NCBI GenBank assembly: GCA_018673925.1
Contig: JABHBL010000022.1
Location: 124,001 to 188,000 of the forward strand
Direction of reading: 5' to 3'
Source of the DNA: Fidelibacterota bacterium
GTDB lineage: Bacteria; Fidelibacterota; UBA8477; JABMPR01
Length of the DNA: 64,000 nucleotides
This document shows, piece after piece, positions 36,754-47,209 of this stretch (within the stretch, counting starts at the first letter, position 1; each line of letters begins with the position of its first letter). The notes beneath the pieces were generated by a model that was given only the letters and a program-made list of their open reading frames with translations, was not told the DNA's origin and did no database searches. A program made the translations under genes and the position numbers.

Positions 36754-39327
36754 ATGAACGCAGACAATCAATCAAATAAGAATCAGGAGAGACGTCCTCG
36801 AAATCAGGATAATTCTCCTCGTCGTAACGATAAAAACTCAAATCAACGTCGTAGACCGCCAAGAAAACCCTACAATAAAGCAGATAGTCGCAATCAACGT
36901 GACAATAGGGACAACCGAGACAACCGTGGGAATAGGGACAATCGAGGTAACAGAGACAAAAGAGATCAAAGAGATTCAAGACACAAAAACACTCGTAAAC
37001 CTGAATCTAAACCAGTAAAAAAATCCACGAATATTAAGATTACTCGTCCAACTGAGGGAAATGAGAACTGGCAAAAGGGTTTGAAAACAACTCTGCTGTG
37101 GGTCGTGATCCTCATGTCTGTATTTATCTTCGCCCAGGTTTTAAAAACTGATACTGAACACATTCAAAAGTTGGGTTATACCGAATACAGGGCCTTGCTC
37201 ATAGACGGAAAAATTGAAACCGCCGTATTAAAGAAGAATCAATTTCATGGAACACTGAAAATTCCTGAAACCACTGTTATAAATGGTGTTAGTAAGGATT
37301 ACATGAAATTCTGGGTCGTACTATCTCCAACTATTGATAGTGATGTCACTGCAGAATGGGATGCCATGGGGATTGTTTATGAATTTCAGGATGAGACCCG
37401 CGACTGGGTAGACTATCTCTTTCAGATATTACCCTGGTTCCTGATCATCTTTTTCTGGTTCTTCCTCATGCGCCGTATGCAATCTGGCGGTGGCGGAACA
37501 AAAGGTATATTTTCCTTTGGCAAAAGTCGGGCAAAAATCATTGATCAAGAAAAACCAGCAACCACTTTTAGAGATGTGGCTGGTTGTGAAGAAGCCAAAG
37601 ATGAGCTTAGAGAAATTGTTCAATATCTGAAGCATCCCAATCGTTTCCAGAAACTTGGTGGCAAGATTCCTAAGGGCGCACTTTTAGTAGGACCCCCAGG
37701 AACTGGAAAAACCCTATTGGCTAGAGCTGTTGCTGGTGAAGCTGGAGTTCCTTTCTATAGCCTAAGTGGTGCTGACTTTGTTGAGATGTTTGTTGGTGTA
37801 GGTGCTAGTCGTGTTCGTGATTTATTCGAACAGAGCAAGAAAAATTCACCATGTATCATTTTTATTGATGAGTTGGATGCCGTTGGTCGCCAACGAGGCG
37901 CTGGTTTGGGTGGCGGTCATGATGAAAGAGAGCAAACTTTGAATGCCCTCCTCGTCGAAATGGACGGCTTTGAAACAACGGACAATATTATTCTACTTGC
38001 TGCCACAAACCGACCTGATGTCTTGGATTCAGCCCTTCTGAGACCTGGCCGTTTTGATAGGCAGATTTCAGTGGATAATCCTGATGTTCGGGGACGTGAG
38101 GCCATTTTGAAGGTTCACTCCAAAAACATTCCTTTGGCCAAAAATGTCCGTCTGGATATCATAGCTAAAGGTACTCCAGGAATGTCTGGAGCAGATTTAG
38201 CAAACCTGATCAATGAAGCCGCACTCCTTGCATCCAAACACAGAAAACAACGTGTGGAGATGGTTGATATTGAGCATGCTAAAGATAAAGTGATGATGGG
38301 TTCAGAACGTCGCAGCATGGTCATTAACGAAAAAGAGAAGAGAACTACCGCTGTCCACGAAGCCGGACATGCTCTGGTGGCTCGAATGACTGCTGGGACT
38401 GATCCAGTACATAAAGTTACTATCATTCCTCGTGGTCGTGCTCTGGGTCTCACTGCACAATTACCAGAAGATGATCGCTACAATTTTTCCAGAGATTATA
38501 TGGAAGGCATGCTGGCCATCCTTATGGGTGGGCGCGTGGCCGAGGAAGTTGTACTTAACCAGATGACTACAGGGGCTGGAAATGATATTGAACGTGCCAC
38601 GTCTCTTGCCAGAAAAATGGTTACTGAGTGGGGCATGAGTGAAAAAATGGGCCCCATGACCTACGGTCAGAAGAAAGAAGAAATCTTTATAGGTCGCGAT
38701 TTAGGAATGCATCGTGACTTTAGCGAAGATATGGCAAAAAAGATTGATGCCGAAGTTCGGAAGATTATCGATACTGCTTATAAGAAGGCTAGAGACATTA
38801 TTTCTAAAAATCAGGACAAATTAGAAAAGATTACGAATTTACTCCTGGATAAAGAAAGCATAGATGGTCGTCAGCTTGATAGAATATTAGGGATGAAGCA
38901 CGAAGGTTCTAGTCAAGTCAAGAAAAATGAAAATCCACAACGTGGACGAAATAGATCCAACAACCCCAGGCAGCGCTCTGAGAATCCACGACAGAAGCAG
39001 GAAAAAGTTACCCCAAAGGGTGAAAATAAACCTGCAACTCCTGCAGAGATAGTGGCTCCAAAGACTGAGGATAAACCTGTAGCTACTGATGAGTCAGTTG
39101 ATCCAAAGGTTGCAAGTAAACCTGCAATTGTTACTGAGCCAGCTATTCCAGAAAAAGAGGCTGAGGTTAAGGATACACCCAAAAAAGCTGAGGAAAAGGT
39201 GAAGAAACCCGTCCCAGTTAAGAAAAAGGCTCCTGTTAGAAGAAGACCTGCAAAATCCAAGAAAGCAACTGAGAGTGAGGGTTCAGCAGAATCCACACAA
39301 AAAGAGCCAGAAGAGCCAAAAGAGTAA
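36754..39327 (+). CDS. ftsH: ATP-dependent zinc metalloprotease FtsH
   Basis: 857 aa, about 200 longer than typical. The N-terminus (residues 1-105) is an unusual Arg/Asn/Asp-rich tract with tandem RDN/RGN units. Membrane helices are near 111-130 and 227-240, flanking the periplasmic part. The AAA module has Walker A GPPGTGKT (313-320), Walker [12 protein letters not shown] and [11 protein letters not shown]; the zinc site is HEAGH (535-539). From about 725 the tail is a low-complexity Lys/Pro/Glu region. FtsH degrades membrane and regulatory proteins as a hexamer. Confidence 0.96.
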   Translation: MNADNQSNKNQERRPRNQDNSPRRNDKNSNQRRRPPRKPYNKADSRNQRDNRDNRDNRGNRDNRGNRDKRDQRDSRHKNTRKPESKPVKKSTNIKITRPTEGNENWQKGLKTTLLWVVILMSVFIFAQVLKTDTEHIQKLGYTEYRALLIDGKIETAVLKKNQFHGTLKIPETTVINGVSKDYMKFWVVLSPTIDSDVTAEWDAMGIVYEFQDETRDWVDYLFQILPWFLIIFFWFFLMRRMQSGGGGTKGIFSFGKSRAKIIDQEKPATTFRDVAGCEEAKDELREIVQYLKHPNRFQKLGGKIPKGALLVGPPGTGKTLLARAVAGEAGVPFYSLSGADFVEMFVGVGASRVRDLFEQSKKNSPCIIFIDELDAVGRQRGAGLGGGHDEREQTLNALLVEMDGFETTDNIILLAATNRPDVLDSALLRPGRFDRQISVDNPDVRGREAILKVHSKNIPLAKNVRLDIIAKGTPGMSGADLANLINEAALLASKHRKQRVEMVDIEHAKDKVMMGSERRSMVINEKEKRTTAVHEAGHALVARMTAGTDPVHKVTIIPRGRALGLTAQLPEDDRYNFSRDYMEGMLAILMGGRVAEEVVLNQMTTGAGNDIERATSLARKMVTEWGMSEKMGPMTYGQKKEEIFIGRDLGMHRDFSEDMAKKIDAEVRKIIDTAYKKARDIISKNQDKLEKITNLLLDKESIDGRQLDRILGMKHEGSSQVKKNENPQRGRNRSNNPRQRSENPRQKQEKVTPKGENKPATPAEIVAPKTEDKPVATDESVDPKVASKPAIVTEPAIPEKEAEVKDTPKKAEEKVKKPVPVKKKAPVRRRPAKSKKATESEGSAESTQKEPEEPKE

Positions 39328-39343
39328 ATTACAATCATTTCCT

Positions 39344-40216
39344 ATGACTGAGGATAGAGCCTCATATGAATTAGGTCAAAATATTTGGTTGATTAGGGGT
39401 CAGGAGTTACATCTAGATACACCACTCATAATGGGTATTCTAAATGTGACTCCTGATTCATTTAGTGATGGTGGTCAATTCATTGATCCTTCAAAAGCTA
39501 TTGCCCGAGCACATGCAATGTTGAGTGAGGGTGCAGACATAATTGATGTGGGAGGGGAGTCTACTCGGCCAGGGTCACTTCCAGTAGATGCGATAGAGGA
39601 AATATCACGCGTAGTTCCTGTCATTGAAGAATTGACCTCACACGCCGATGTTATCATATCTATTGATACACAGAAGTCCAGTGTCGCCAAAGCTGCTCTT
39701 GATGCAGGAGCCCATATTGTAAATGATGTATCCGCAGGTGGGGGTGACCATGAAATGTTTGAACTCGTGAGCGCAAGTGGGGCTGGGTATATCCTCATGC
39801 ATATGCAGGGTAAACCAGAAACCATGCAGGATGCTCCTGCCTATGGTGATGTCCTTGAGGAAGTTAATGAATACTTCTTTGAGAGACTACAGGCCGCAAC
39901 AAAAGCCGGAATTGCTGGCAGACAGATTGTGTTTGACCCAGGTATAGGCTTTGGAAAAACTTTATCAGACAATCTAAAATTGATAGGCAATATCCATAGC
40001 ATGACAGAATTAATGAGACCAATAATGCTAGGTGCATCTCGTAAATCATTTATAGGCCTGATTGACAATTCACCTATTGATAAGCGTTTGGGCGGCTCCT
40101 TGGCCGCTGTGATCTCAGCACACCAACAAGGTGTTAGATTATTCAGGGTTCATGATGTTGCTGAAACACGTCAAGTTCTTGATATCTTCACTGCCATTCA
40201 AAAACATTCGGATTAA
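39344..40216 (+). CDS. folP: Dihydropteroate synthase
   Basis: 290 aa from ATG 39344; the frame is open to 39275 but that would run into ftsH. It condenses 6-hydroxymethyl-dihydropterin diphosphate with p-aminobenzoate in folate synthesis and is the sulfonamide target. The motifs are MGILNVTPDSFSDGG, DVGGESTRPGS, ISIDTQKSSVAKAALDAGA and FDPGIGFGKTLSDNLKLIG. It is followed by cdaA after 8 bases, as in many FCB genomes. Confidence 0.96.
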   Translation: MTEDRASYELGQNIWLIRGQELHLDTPLIMGILNVTPDSFSDGGQFIDPSKAIARAHAMLSEGADIIDVGGESTRPGSLPVDAIEEISRVVPVIEELTSHADVIISIDTQKSSVAKAALDAGAHIVNDVSAGGGDHEMFELVSASGAGYILMHMQGKPETMQDAPAYGDVLEEVNEYFFERLQAATKAGIAGRQIVFDPGIGFGKTLSDNLKLIGNIHSMTELMRPIMLGASRKSFIGLIDNSPIDKRLGGSLAAVISAHQQGVRLFRVHDVAETRQVLDIFTAIQKHSD

Positions 40217-40224
40217 ATTGTACA

Positions 40225-41061
40225 GTGCCTGACAAAAAAAATATTCTCTTTATCATACTTGGACTCCTGGTTGCGATCGTCACTGTCTACTTCTGGCGAT
40301 ATGAATTATTTTCACTCGCATTTCTCTCAGTAAGAGTCTACGATGTGGTAGATATTCTCGCTGTTTCCTTTGTACTGTATTCATTGTACAAAATTTTCAA
40401 GGGGACCCGAGCAGCCCAATTGCTTTCGGGAATCCTTATCCTGATTCTTTTGTCAGTCATTGTACGCTGGGCAGAATTACACGGTATGTCCTGGCTCCTG
40501 TCCAATCTTTCCACAGTCTGGGTTATTGCCGTGGTTATTCTTTTTCAGCCAGAGCTGAGACGTATTCTAATTTACCTCGGGCAGATTCCCGTTGTACGCT
40601 ATCTGTTTCGAGTGAAGAATCTCGCGATGGTGGGCGAAATATCTGAGGCTGTGGTAATCTGTCAGGAACGGAAATGGGGTATGTTGATAGTTATGGAAGG
40701 AGAAGTTGGACTAAAGCACATCAAAGAAAAATCTGCTTCAATTAATGCCAGAGTTTCAGCCGAACTCCTCGTATCTATTTTCAATCCCACATCACCTCTA
40801 CATGATGGAGCGGTCATCATCAGCCACGAAGTGATTGAGTCTGCCAAATGTATTCTTCCTCTATCCGAGGAGCCTCAGGGGGCCAGAATGAAGCTGGGAA
40901 CACGACATCTCGCCGCATTAGGACTCTCTGAAGAGAGCGATGCTCATATTCTGGTGGTATCTGAAGAGACGGGTACACTTTCACATGTTCATAATGGGGT
41001 AATGAAACGTGGCCTAGATGAGATTCAATTGCGTAAAGTGCTAAATAACCTGATTATCTGA
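40225..41061 (+). CDS. cdaA: Diadenylate cyclase, CdaA type
   Basis: 278 aa from GTG 40225. Three N-terminal membrane helices are followed by a DAC domain that makes c-di-AMP from two ATP. The DGA motif is intact (LHDGAVIIS). The RHR motif reads GTRHLAALGLSE, with Leu in place of the third-position Arg. Gly/Pro residues around FNPTSPLHDGA are conserved. It sits between folP and the PorU gene. Activity is likely but the motif change should be noted. Confidence 0.9.
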   Translation: MPDKKNILFIILGLLVAIVTVYFWRYELFSLAFLSVRVYDVVDILAVSFVLYSLYKIFKGTRAAQLLSGILILILLSVIVRWAELHGMSWLLSNLSTVWVIAVVILFQPELRRILIYLGQIPVVRYLFRVKNLAMVGEISEAVVICQERKWGMLIVMEGEVGLKHIKEKSASINARVSAELLVSIFNPTSPLHDGAVIISHEVIESAKCILPLSEEPQGARMKLGTRHLAALGLSEESDAHILVVSEETGTLSHVHNGVMKRGLDEIQLRKVLNNLII

Positions 41062-41062
41062 T

Positions 41063-44000
41063 ATGCGACAAACGCTGATATGGGTTCTTATTCTGGGATC
41101 CTTTCTTTCAGCAGACTCTGTACAGCGAACAGCCTCTACAGGGAATGCAAACTCTCAATTTGAAATTATCTGGTCTATCGATATACCAAATATCGATGAT
41201 ATTGGTATTGCAACAGATGGTCTTGAATATTCGGGATGGAATCAGACTGTTCTCGAGAATGGGTTTCGAATTCCCGTAAAATCAAAAATGGTTTTCACAC
41301 TTACCGGACCTCCGATTATTGATTTTGACCTGGGTATTACCAGATCACTTCCTATGCCTGTACTTCAACTTGCTCAGATGGACCAAGCAAAGGGGATGGA
41401 ACTACATACCGCTCCATCCTATCCATTGAGTAACGACATGGTAAGTCTTAAGCATATTAAGAACACAGGTGGGTATCAATTGTGGGCTGTGAATGTTAGG
41501 GGTGCCCAGTTTAATGATGTTAATGACCAACTGATCATTCCACAGCACATCACTGTAAATATCATGACGGATATATCAACGCCAAATCAGCCTCAAAATG
41601 AAGAGCTCTATCTTAATCACTATTCGCATACTTCTAATCGGATACTTTCTGGGACTATTTCTGGGTTGGGGCACGGAAAGCTCAAACTGCATGTTCTCAA
41701 GGATGGAATTTACCGCATTTACTACGATTCCCTCTCCCAAATGGACGATTTTCCAGCTGACCAAATTGGCAGTCGATCTTTGATCCTAAAAGAACAGGGC
41801 GAAGAGCAGGCGATTCACGTCAATGATCATGGTGACGACATCTTCAACGCAGGTGACTATTTTGATTTTATTGGCAGACAAAAATATTTTGACGGTGAAA
41901 GCCAATATTACGATGCTTTTTCAGATATAAATGTCTACTGGCTTGATTGGGGCGGTTCAGATGGTTTACGTTTTGTTGAAGAATCAGGGGCCCTGGTTGA
42001 TTTAAGTCCCGTGAGACCAACTACCTTTTGGGACAGGATCCATATCGAAGAGGATAATGATTTTGAAAGGTTGGGCCAGGTTGATACTGATATGCCCAGT
42101 ATTACCCGAGATCATTATTTCTGGGAATCTGTGAATTCTGGTGTCACCAAAGAGGTGAATTATTTTCTACCCAATCCCTTTCGTGGATCCAGTGAAAATC
42201 TACAAGTATCTCTTGGTCTTCATGGTCTTACCTATAGTGAAACGGCAGGTGAGGTAAAAAGTCATACACTCTATGCCTTTATGAATGATTACTCTATTGG
42301 TGATGGAAGCTGGACACAGCAAGAAGAGTACGTTCTCACTTCGCCATCAGCACTGAACCTTTCACACAACATCCTCGCTGCAAACGGCGACAACACGCTT
42401 GCTATATTTGCTCCGGTCAGTACTGAGCCAGGGAACTATGATAAGATTGTGTTGAATTGGATTGAAATTGGCTATGAGCATCTTTTAAATGCACATGAAA
42501 ACCAGCTTAGATTTAGAAAATCATTCATCAATCCATCTACCAATCTTGAATATGAAATCCAGGGATTTCAATCTCATGAATTGGTTCTCTATAAAGAGGG
42601 ATTGTCCAAAATTACAGGCTTTACTATTCGGGAAAATTGGGATGCCGATGAGCCTGAATACAGTCTGGTATTCCAGGATGAGGCTAGCGATGCCACACCT
42701 GATTATTGGGCGGCCAGTCAAGAAGGGATATTGCAGCCTCTCAAATCAATAATAGACACGACAGCTCTGTTGCGAGAGCAAGATGCTGATATGATCGTCA
42801 TCACTATACCCCAATTTATGGAAGACATGGAACCATATCTGGAATTCAAGCGGAGTGAAGGCTGGAATCCCATTGCGGTCTCTGTGGCAGATATTTATGA
42901 TGAGTTTAACTGGGGTATTCACTCACCTCTGGCCATCAAATCCTTTTTACGTTACGCGAACAACCATTGGTCATCACACCCAGAATATGCAGTATTGTTT
43001 GGTGATGCCATATCAAACCCTCAACAGACTAAGCGAGACACACGAATCCAGAATATTCCTACTTTCTATATGCAGACTTATGGATGGGGTGCGGCTGAGG
43101 CAGATTATTGGTACAGCCTCATAAATGGTGATGATTATCTTCCAGATATTCACATTGGCAGGATTCCTTGTAATAACATAGAAGATCTTAATACCTCCAT
43201 TACCAAACTAATAAACTATGGTTCAGGAGAGAATTTTGGAACCTGGCAGAACGAACTCATCACTATTGCAGGATTTGATGCAACCTTCAAAACCCAGAGC
43301 CAGTCGATACTGAGGAATACTGTACCAAAGGCATATATGCCTTCCAGGATATTCATCGATCGAGATTCAGAGGGACAAATTTTCTGGGGTGATACTGATT
43401 CATTGATCGAGCACTGGAACCACGGCAAGCTTCTCATCAATTTTCTGGGACATGGTGGTGGTGCAGTCTGGGCTGATAGATCACTATTTGTGAGAGATGA
43501 TATTAATTATCTGGATGAAGATACACCCCCAGCATTCGTGACCAGCATGACCTGTTTTACCGCGTCGTTTGCTCAAACCAGAGGTTTGGGCGAGGTTGTG
43601 GTCTCGGAATCGCCAGCAGGGGCTATTGGATGGTTTGGTTCATCAGGGGTTGGCTGGATAATTAACGACTATCTCATGATTCAACCTCTCATGCGGCGAC
43701 TACTCGAGGACGACAAAACCGTTGGGGAAATCATCAACATTGCTCGGATGGAATACTTCCTGGCAAACAGTGGGTACGATTATTTAAAACCATCCATGCT
43801 TTTCCAGTACAATTATCTTGGGGATCCAACTACACGCTTACTTCGTCCAGAGATGCATGTCTCTCTGGTATCAGAGAAGTCAATTTACGAGCCCACAGAA
43901 CAGTTAAACCTCACTTACGTGGGAAACATATCTGGAGACATCAATCTGTTGCCGATAAATGCGAATAATCAACCCTGGTGGTCTCTGCCCCAGTCATATC

Positions 44001-45709
44001 CTACCCAACCAAACTCAAATTTTATTATTTCCCAGGAAGCATCTGCGCAAGCGGGAATGGGGAGGACAATCTTTACCCTGGATAGGGGAGAAAGTGAATC
44101 TTCTGTTCAGGGGTATGCTGCCTATTCCATATCTTCGGATTGGTTTGAACATCAATCGCCCTCAGCAGAGGTCTTGTCCCAATCTCCAATCATACCCATT
44201 CGCGTGAAATTTCACAGCTCAACAGTTGAAGCTGATAGCATACTCCTCATACTTTCCGGATCAAATCAGGGTCGTATTGAACTCACCAGAGATGGTGAAT
44301 GGTGGGAACTTGCAGATACCACCCGCTTAAGTGCAGGAACCACCACCACATACTACTCTTTTTCTGCTTTCACAGCGGGAGCTCACATTCAAACATCAAA
44401 TACTTTTACACTCTATCTGCCTAGAGATATCACTCTGAGTATCAGTGACTTAAGAGTTGGAGCTAAAGACGGTCTTATAGGTGTATTTTTAGATTATTCA
44501 ATGAGTGGTCTGGATACGACAACCGCTGCCCTGCATGTCGAAGCAGCCTTATCTGGGGGTGCTGAAATAACAGATAAAACGGTTGAGATTCATGAAGGTA
44601 ATAATTCAGTCTTTCATCCAGTAATATTCGGGGCTGATACCGTTGAGGTGGTGGCTTCATTGATCATCCTAAACGATGGTGAACTCACCGACAATGACAT
44701 AACGAGGGTGTTGACCACTGAATATTATCAGATTCTTCCTGGAATAGGTATCACCTTCGATGGGCATTCAGCAGACACACTCGGGCTTTGGTCGAGTGGA
44801 AACATCTCAATTGATCAAGCTGATACATCATGGGTGAGAATAAGACCCTTTAATGAAACTATTTCTGCATTACCAGGTGTAACACTATACCAGGGTTCAA
44901 TGATATACTTGTTTGAACCTTCGAATCGAGATCTCACCTTTCGCGTTAAATCTAATAAACAGCTCTTTCGGATGGATCTCAATCTCTCAGCCTGGGAATA
45001 CATTGAGCAAGTTCAAGCAAATACCTATTTATTAAATGGAGCAGGTTTGATAGCCATGGGTCAAAAGCAAGATTATACTGGCCCTGAAGTTTCCATGATG
45101 ATTGAAGGACAACTGTTCTTTGATGGTGATTACTTGTTGGAATCCAGTCACCTTAATCTTTTAGCGGAAGATGAGAATGGGTTTTCCTGGACCCCAGAGG
45201 ATGTAAAAGTCAGTGTAGATGGAAGCCCTCTGGAGCCACAATTGGGCGATACGACTCTGTCTGGTCAAATCTTGAGTGCCACAGTTGCTCTTGAACTTGA
45301 AGTGGGAGAGCATGAAATTTCATATCAAATGAGTGATGCACTGGGAAACTGGTCAGAAGAGATATCTATTTCTGGCGTCGTTGCGGGTGAAGCTGCCATC
45401 TATGATTATGGAAATTTTCCCAACCCCTTTGAAGGTGAGACACTTATCATCTATGAGCTTACCCAGCCTCTTGATGATGTGGCTATAGAAATATTTACAC
45501 TCTCCGGATATAAGCTTCACACCATTGATTTGTTTAGTGCTCGCGTGAGCATAGACCTGGGAGCTATTGGATATCATGAAGTACCCTGGAATGGACGTGA
45601 TCGTTCCGATGATTTTGTAGCAAACGGTGTCTACTTCTATCGTATCAAAGGCCGATTGGGTGATGAAGAGATTCTAGGTCCAGTTGGGAAGATGGTGAAA
45701 AACCGATGA
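41063..45709 (+). CDS. porU: PorU-like type IX secretion C25 (gingipain-family) protease
   Basis: 1548 aa. A signal peptide (residues 1-18) precedes a long beta-rich N-terminal region; the peptidase C25 domain spans about residues 570-950. The catalytic His is in NFLGHGGGAVW (His797) and the catalytic Cys in TSMTCFTASF (Cys831). After Ig-like domains the C-terminus is FlgD/T9SS-CTD-like (NFPNPFEGETLIIYEL to GVYFYRIKGRLGDEE). PorU is the cell-surface sortase that removes cargo CTDs in type IX secretion. A PorV-like barrel gene overlaps it by 4 bases, strengthening the call. Confidence 0.85.
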   Translation: MRQTLIWVLILGSFLSADSVQRTASTGNANSQFEIIWSIDIPNIDDIGIATDGLEYSGWNQTVLENGFRIPVKSKMVFTLTGPPIIDFDLGITRSLPMPVLQLAQMDQAKGMELHTAPSYPLSNDMVSLKHIKNTGGYQLWAVNVRGAQFNDVNDQLIIPQHITVNIMTDISTPNQPQNEELYLNHYSHTSNRILSGTISGLGHGKLKLHVLKDGIYRIYYDSLSQMDDFPADQIGSRSLILKEQGEEQAIHVNDHGDDIFNAGDYFDFIGRQKYFDGESQYYDAFSDINVYWLDWGGSDGLRFVEESGALVDLSPVRPTTFWDRIHIEEDNDFERLGQVDTDMPSITRDHYFWESVNSGVTKEVNYFLPNPFRGSSENLQVSLGLHGLTYSETAGEVKSHTLYAFMNDYSIGDGSWTQQEEYVLTSPSALNLSHNILAANGDNTLAIFAPVSTEPGNYDKIVLNWIEIGYEHLLNAHENQLRFRKSFINPSTNLEYEIQGFQSHELVLYKEGLSKITGFTIRENWDADEPEYSLVFQDEASDATPDYWAASQEGILQPLKSIIDTTALLREQDADMIVITIPQFMEDMEPYLEFKRSEGWNPIAVSVADIYDEFNWGIHSPLAIKSFLRYANNHWSSHPEYAVLFGDAISNPQQTKRDTRIQNIPTFYMQTYGWGAAEADYWYSLINGDDYLPDIHIGRIPCNNIEDLNTSITKLINYGSGENFGTWQNELITIAGFDATFKTQSQSILRNTVPKAYMPSRIFIDRDSEGQIFWGDTDSLIEHWNHGKLLINFLGHGGGAVWADRSLFVRDDINYLDEDTPPAFVTSMTCFTASFAQTRGLGEVVVSESPAGAIGWFGSSGVGWIINDYLMIQPLMRRLLEDDKTVGEIINIARMEYFLANSGYDYLKPSMLFQYNYLGDPTTRLLRPEMHVSLVSEKSIYEPTEQLNLTYVGNISGDINLLPINANNQPWWSLPQSYPTQPNSNFIISQEASAQAGMGRTIFTLDRGESESSVQGYAAYSISSDWFEHQSPSAEVLSQSPIIPIRVKFHSSTVEADSILLILSGSNQGRIELTRDGEWWELADTTRLSAGTTTTYYSFSAFTAGAHIQTSNTFTLYLPRDITLSISDLRVGAKDGLIGVFLDYSMSGLDTTTAALHVEAALSGGAEITDKTVEIHEGNNSVFHPVIFGADTVEVVASLIILNDGELTDNDITRVLTTEYYQILPGIGITFDGHSADTLGLWSSGNISIDQADTSWVRIRPFNETISALPGVTLYQGSMIYLFEPSNRDLTFRVKSNKQLFRMDLNLSAWEYIEQVQANTYLLNGAGLIAMGQKQDYTGPEVSMMIEGQLFFDGDYLLESSHLNLLAEDENGFSWTPEDVKVSVDGSPLEPQLGDTTLSGQILSATVALELEVGEHEISYQMSDALGNWSEEISISGVVAGEAAIYDYGNFPNPFEGETLIIYELTQPLDDVAIEIFTLSGYKLHTIDLFSARVSIDLGAIGYHEVPWNGRDRSDDFVANGVYFYRIKGRLGDEEILGPVGKMVKNR

Positions 45710-46701
45710 GAGCTGTTCGGAAATCCATTATTTTGATTCTCCTTGGGTCACAGATCTTGTTAGCAGGAGAATATGCAGATGCTTTCCTGCTGGCCAGTCA
45801 GCATCCACAGGTTCAATCACTAGGTTATAGTTCAGTAGCTACTAGAGTAGGATCAGGTCACGCTTTGAATAATCCAGCTGGATTCGCTGTAGGTGAGAGG
45901 ACTCAACACGTGAGTCTGGTATATCAGGGATTTCAAGGTCTCTCCAATAATCTTGCAATAGAAGGGAAGTATAACCTGGGTGATTCGTATGTTCTGGGTG
46001 TGACTGTAATTCATAGCTCGGTTGATGACCTTTTCTCAAGACCAAACTTGTCAGCTTTAACGCCTGCGGATCGTCGAGATTCTGTGTTGGCCCTGGGTAA
46101 CATTCAAGGCTCACTTATAGATTACCGGGAAGATGGCGCATTTATAAGTCTCGCGCGACAGTTTGAGTTTGAGTTTAATCTGGGGTGGAAATTCTTCAAA
46201 ATACCCTGCCGACTACCCATTGGAGCCTCAGCGAAGTACATTGATAAAGTACTGGTGGACAATAGAGGGTTGGGATTTGGTATAGATATTGGGAGTCAAC
46301 TTTTCTTCAATCTTGCAGGCATGAGCAAGATATTTAGTCGGACTGAGTTTGGATTAGGTTTGTTTCTAAGTGATATTCTAAATACACCTGTTTATTGGAC
46401 AACAAAACATCAGGATGCCATTAAGCGGAGCCTGGTCGGAGGTTTTTCAATAACCCAAAATCTTCCTAAATATGCCTCTCAACTAACAATTTCCAGTTCT
46501 GTCCAGAGTAGGTATACAAACGTTAGGCAATATGGTATTGCGATCAAAGTAAAAGACACTGTTTTCCTCAGAGGAGGCTACGATGGATACACGCCTTCCT
46601 TAGGTCTTGGCATTGGCTTAAAAAAGTTTATTATTGATTACTCGTTTAGCCAGCATGAGTTGGCAAACATGCAAAAAATTGGAATTAATTACCATTTTTA
46701 A
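45706..46701 (+). CDS. porV: PorV/LptO-like outer-membrane beta-barrel protein
   Basis: 331 aa with a signal peptide (ending about LLAGEYADA). The UPF0164/PorV features are a start with PQVQSLGYSSVATRVGSGHALNNPAGFA and alternating amphipathic strands to the C-terminal barrel end KIGINYHF. (The first stretch runs positions 29-56 in the protein.) PorV is the outer-membrane shuttle partner of PorU in type IX secretion. It follows porU with ATGA coupling. It is somewhat shorter than the 390 aa Porphyromonas protein. Confidence 0.78.
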   Translation: MRAVRKSIILILLGSQILLAGEYADAFLLASQHPQVQSLGYSSVATRVGSGHALNNPAGFAVGERTQHVSLVYQGFQGLSNNLAIEGKYNLGDSYVLGVTVIHSSVDDLFSRPNLSALTPADRRDSVLALGNIQGSLIDYREDGAFISLARQFEFEFNLGWKFFKIPCRLPIGASAKYIDKVLVDNRGLGFGIDIGSQLFFNLAGMSKIFSRTEFGLGLFLSDILNTPVYWTTKHQDAIKRSLVGGFSITQNLPKYASQLTISSSVQSRYTNVRQYGIAIKVKDTVFLRGGYDGYTPSLGLGIGLKKFIIDYSFSQHELANMQKIGINYHF

Positions 46702-46717
46702 TGGTGTTGAGAGAAAT

Positions 46718-47209
46718 ATGGGGCAAAGCGTGCAAAAAAGAATACTATTAATACTAACTATGTTGTTTCTGGTGCAAGTTTCATGGGCTCAAAACAAAGA
46801 TCAGAGTCAGGCCGATCCGCGGTATATTATTGATCCTGAGACCGGCAAATTGAGTATGTCAATTCGTATCTGGGGTGAGGTGAAGGTACCAGGGGTAAAA
46901 CTGGTTCCTAGTGATGCTGATCTAATCTCAATTCTCAGCTATGTAGGTGGTCCTACCGATAAGGCAAAACTTTCCAATATCAGGATACTTCGATTTAATG
47001 AAACAGAGGGTGAACCACGAGTGATCGTGGCCAATGTTGAAAAATTTCTTGAAACAGGGAATAGTGAGCATATTCCAAAGATATATCCTAATGATACTAT
47101 TATAGTCAAAGGTACTATTTGGAAAATCCTCAGTACTGCAACTCCCTACATCAATCTGATGGTAACTCTGATAAATGGTTATTATCTCTATACCAGGACA
47201 ACAGTTTAA
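46718..47209 (+). CDS. Small exported SLBB-domain protein (polysaccharide-export-like)
   Basis: 163 aa from ATG 46718, which exposes a clear signal peptide (QKRILLILTMLFLVQVSWAQ). A single SLBB-like domain follows (WGEVKVPGVKLVPSDADLI, then SYVGGPTDKAKLSNIRI), and a hydrophobic C-terminal segment (INLMVTLINGYYLYTRT). Such domains occur in Wza-type exporters. No Poly_export domain is present, so it may be an accessory periplasmic ligand-binding protein. It lies between porV and prfB, with the stop touching the prfB start. Confidence 0.7.
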   Translation: MGQSVQKRILLILTMLFLVQVSWAQNKDQSQADPRYIIDPETGKLSMSIRIWGEVKVPGVKLVPSDADLISILSYVGGPTDKAKLSNIRILRFNETEGEPRVIVANVEKFLETGNSEHIPKIYPNDTIIVKGTIWKILSTATPYINLMVTLINGYYLYTRTTV

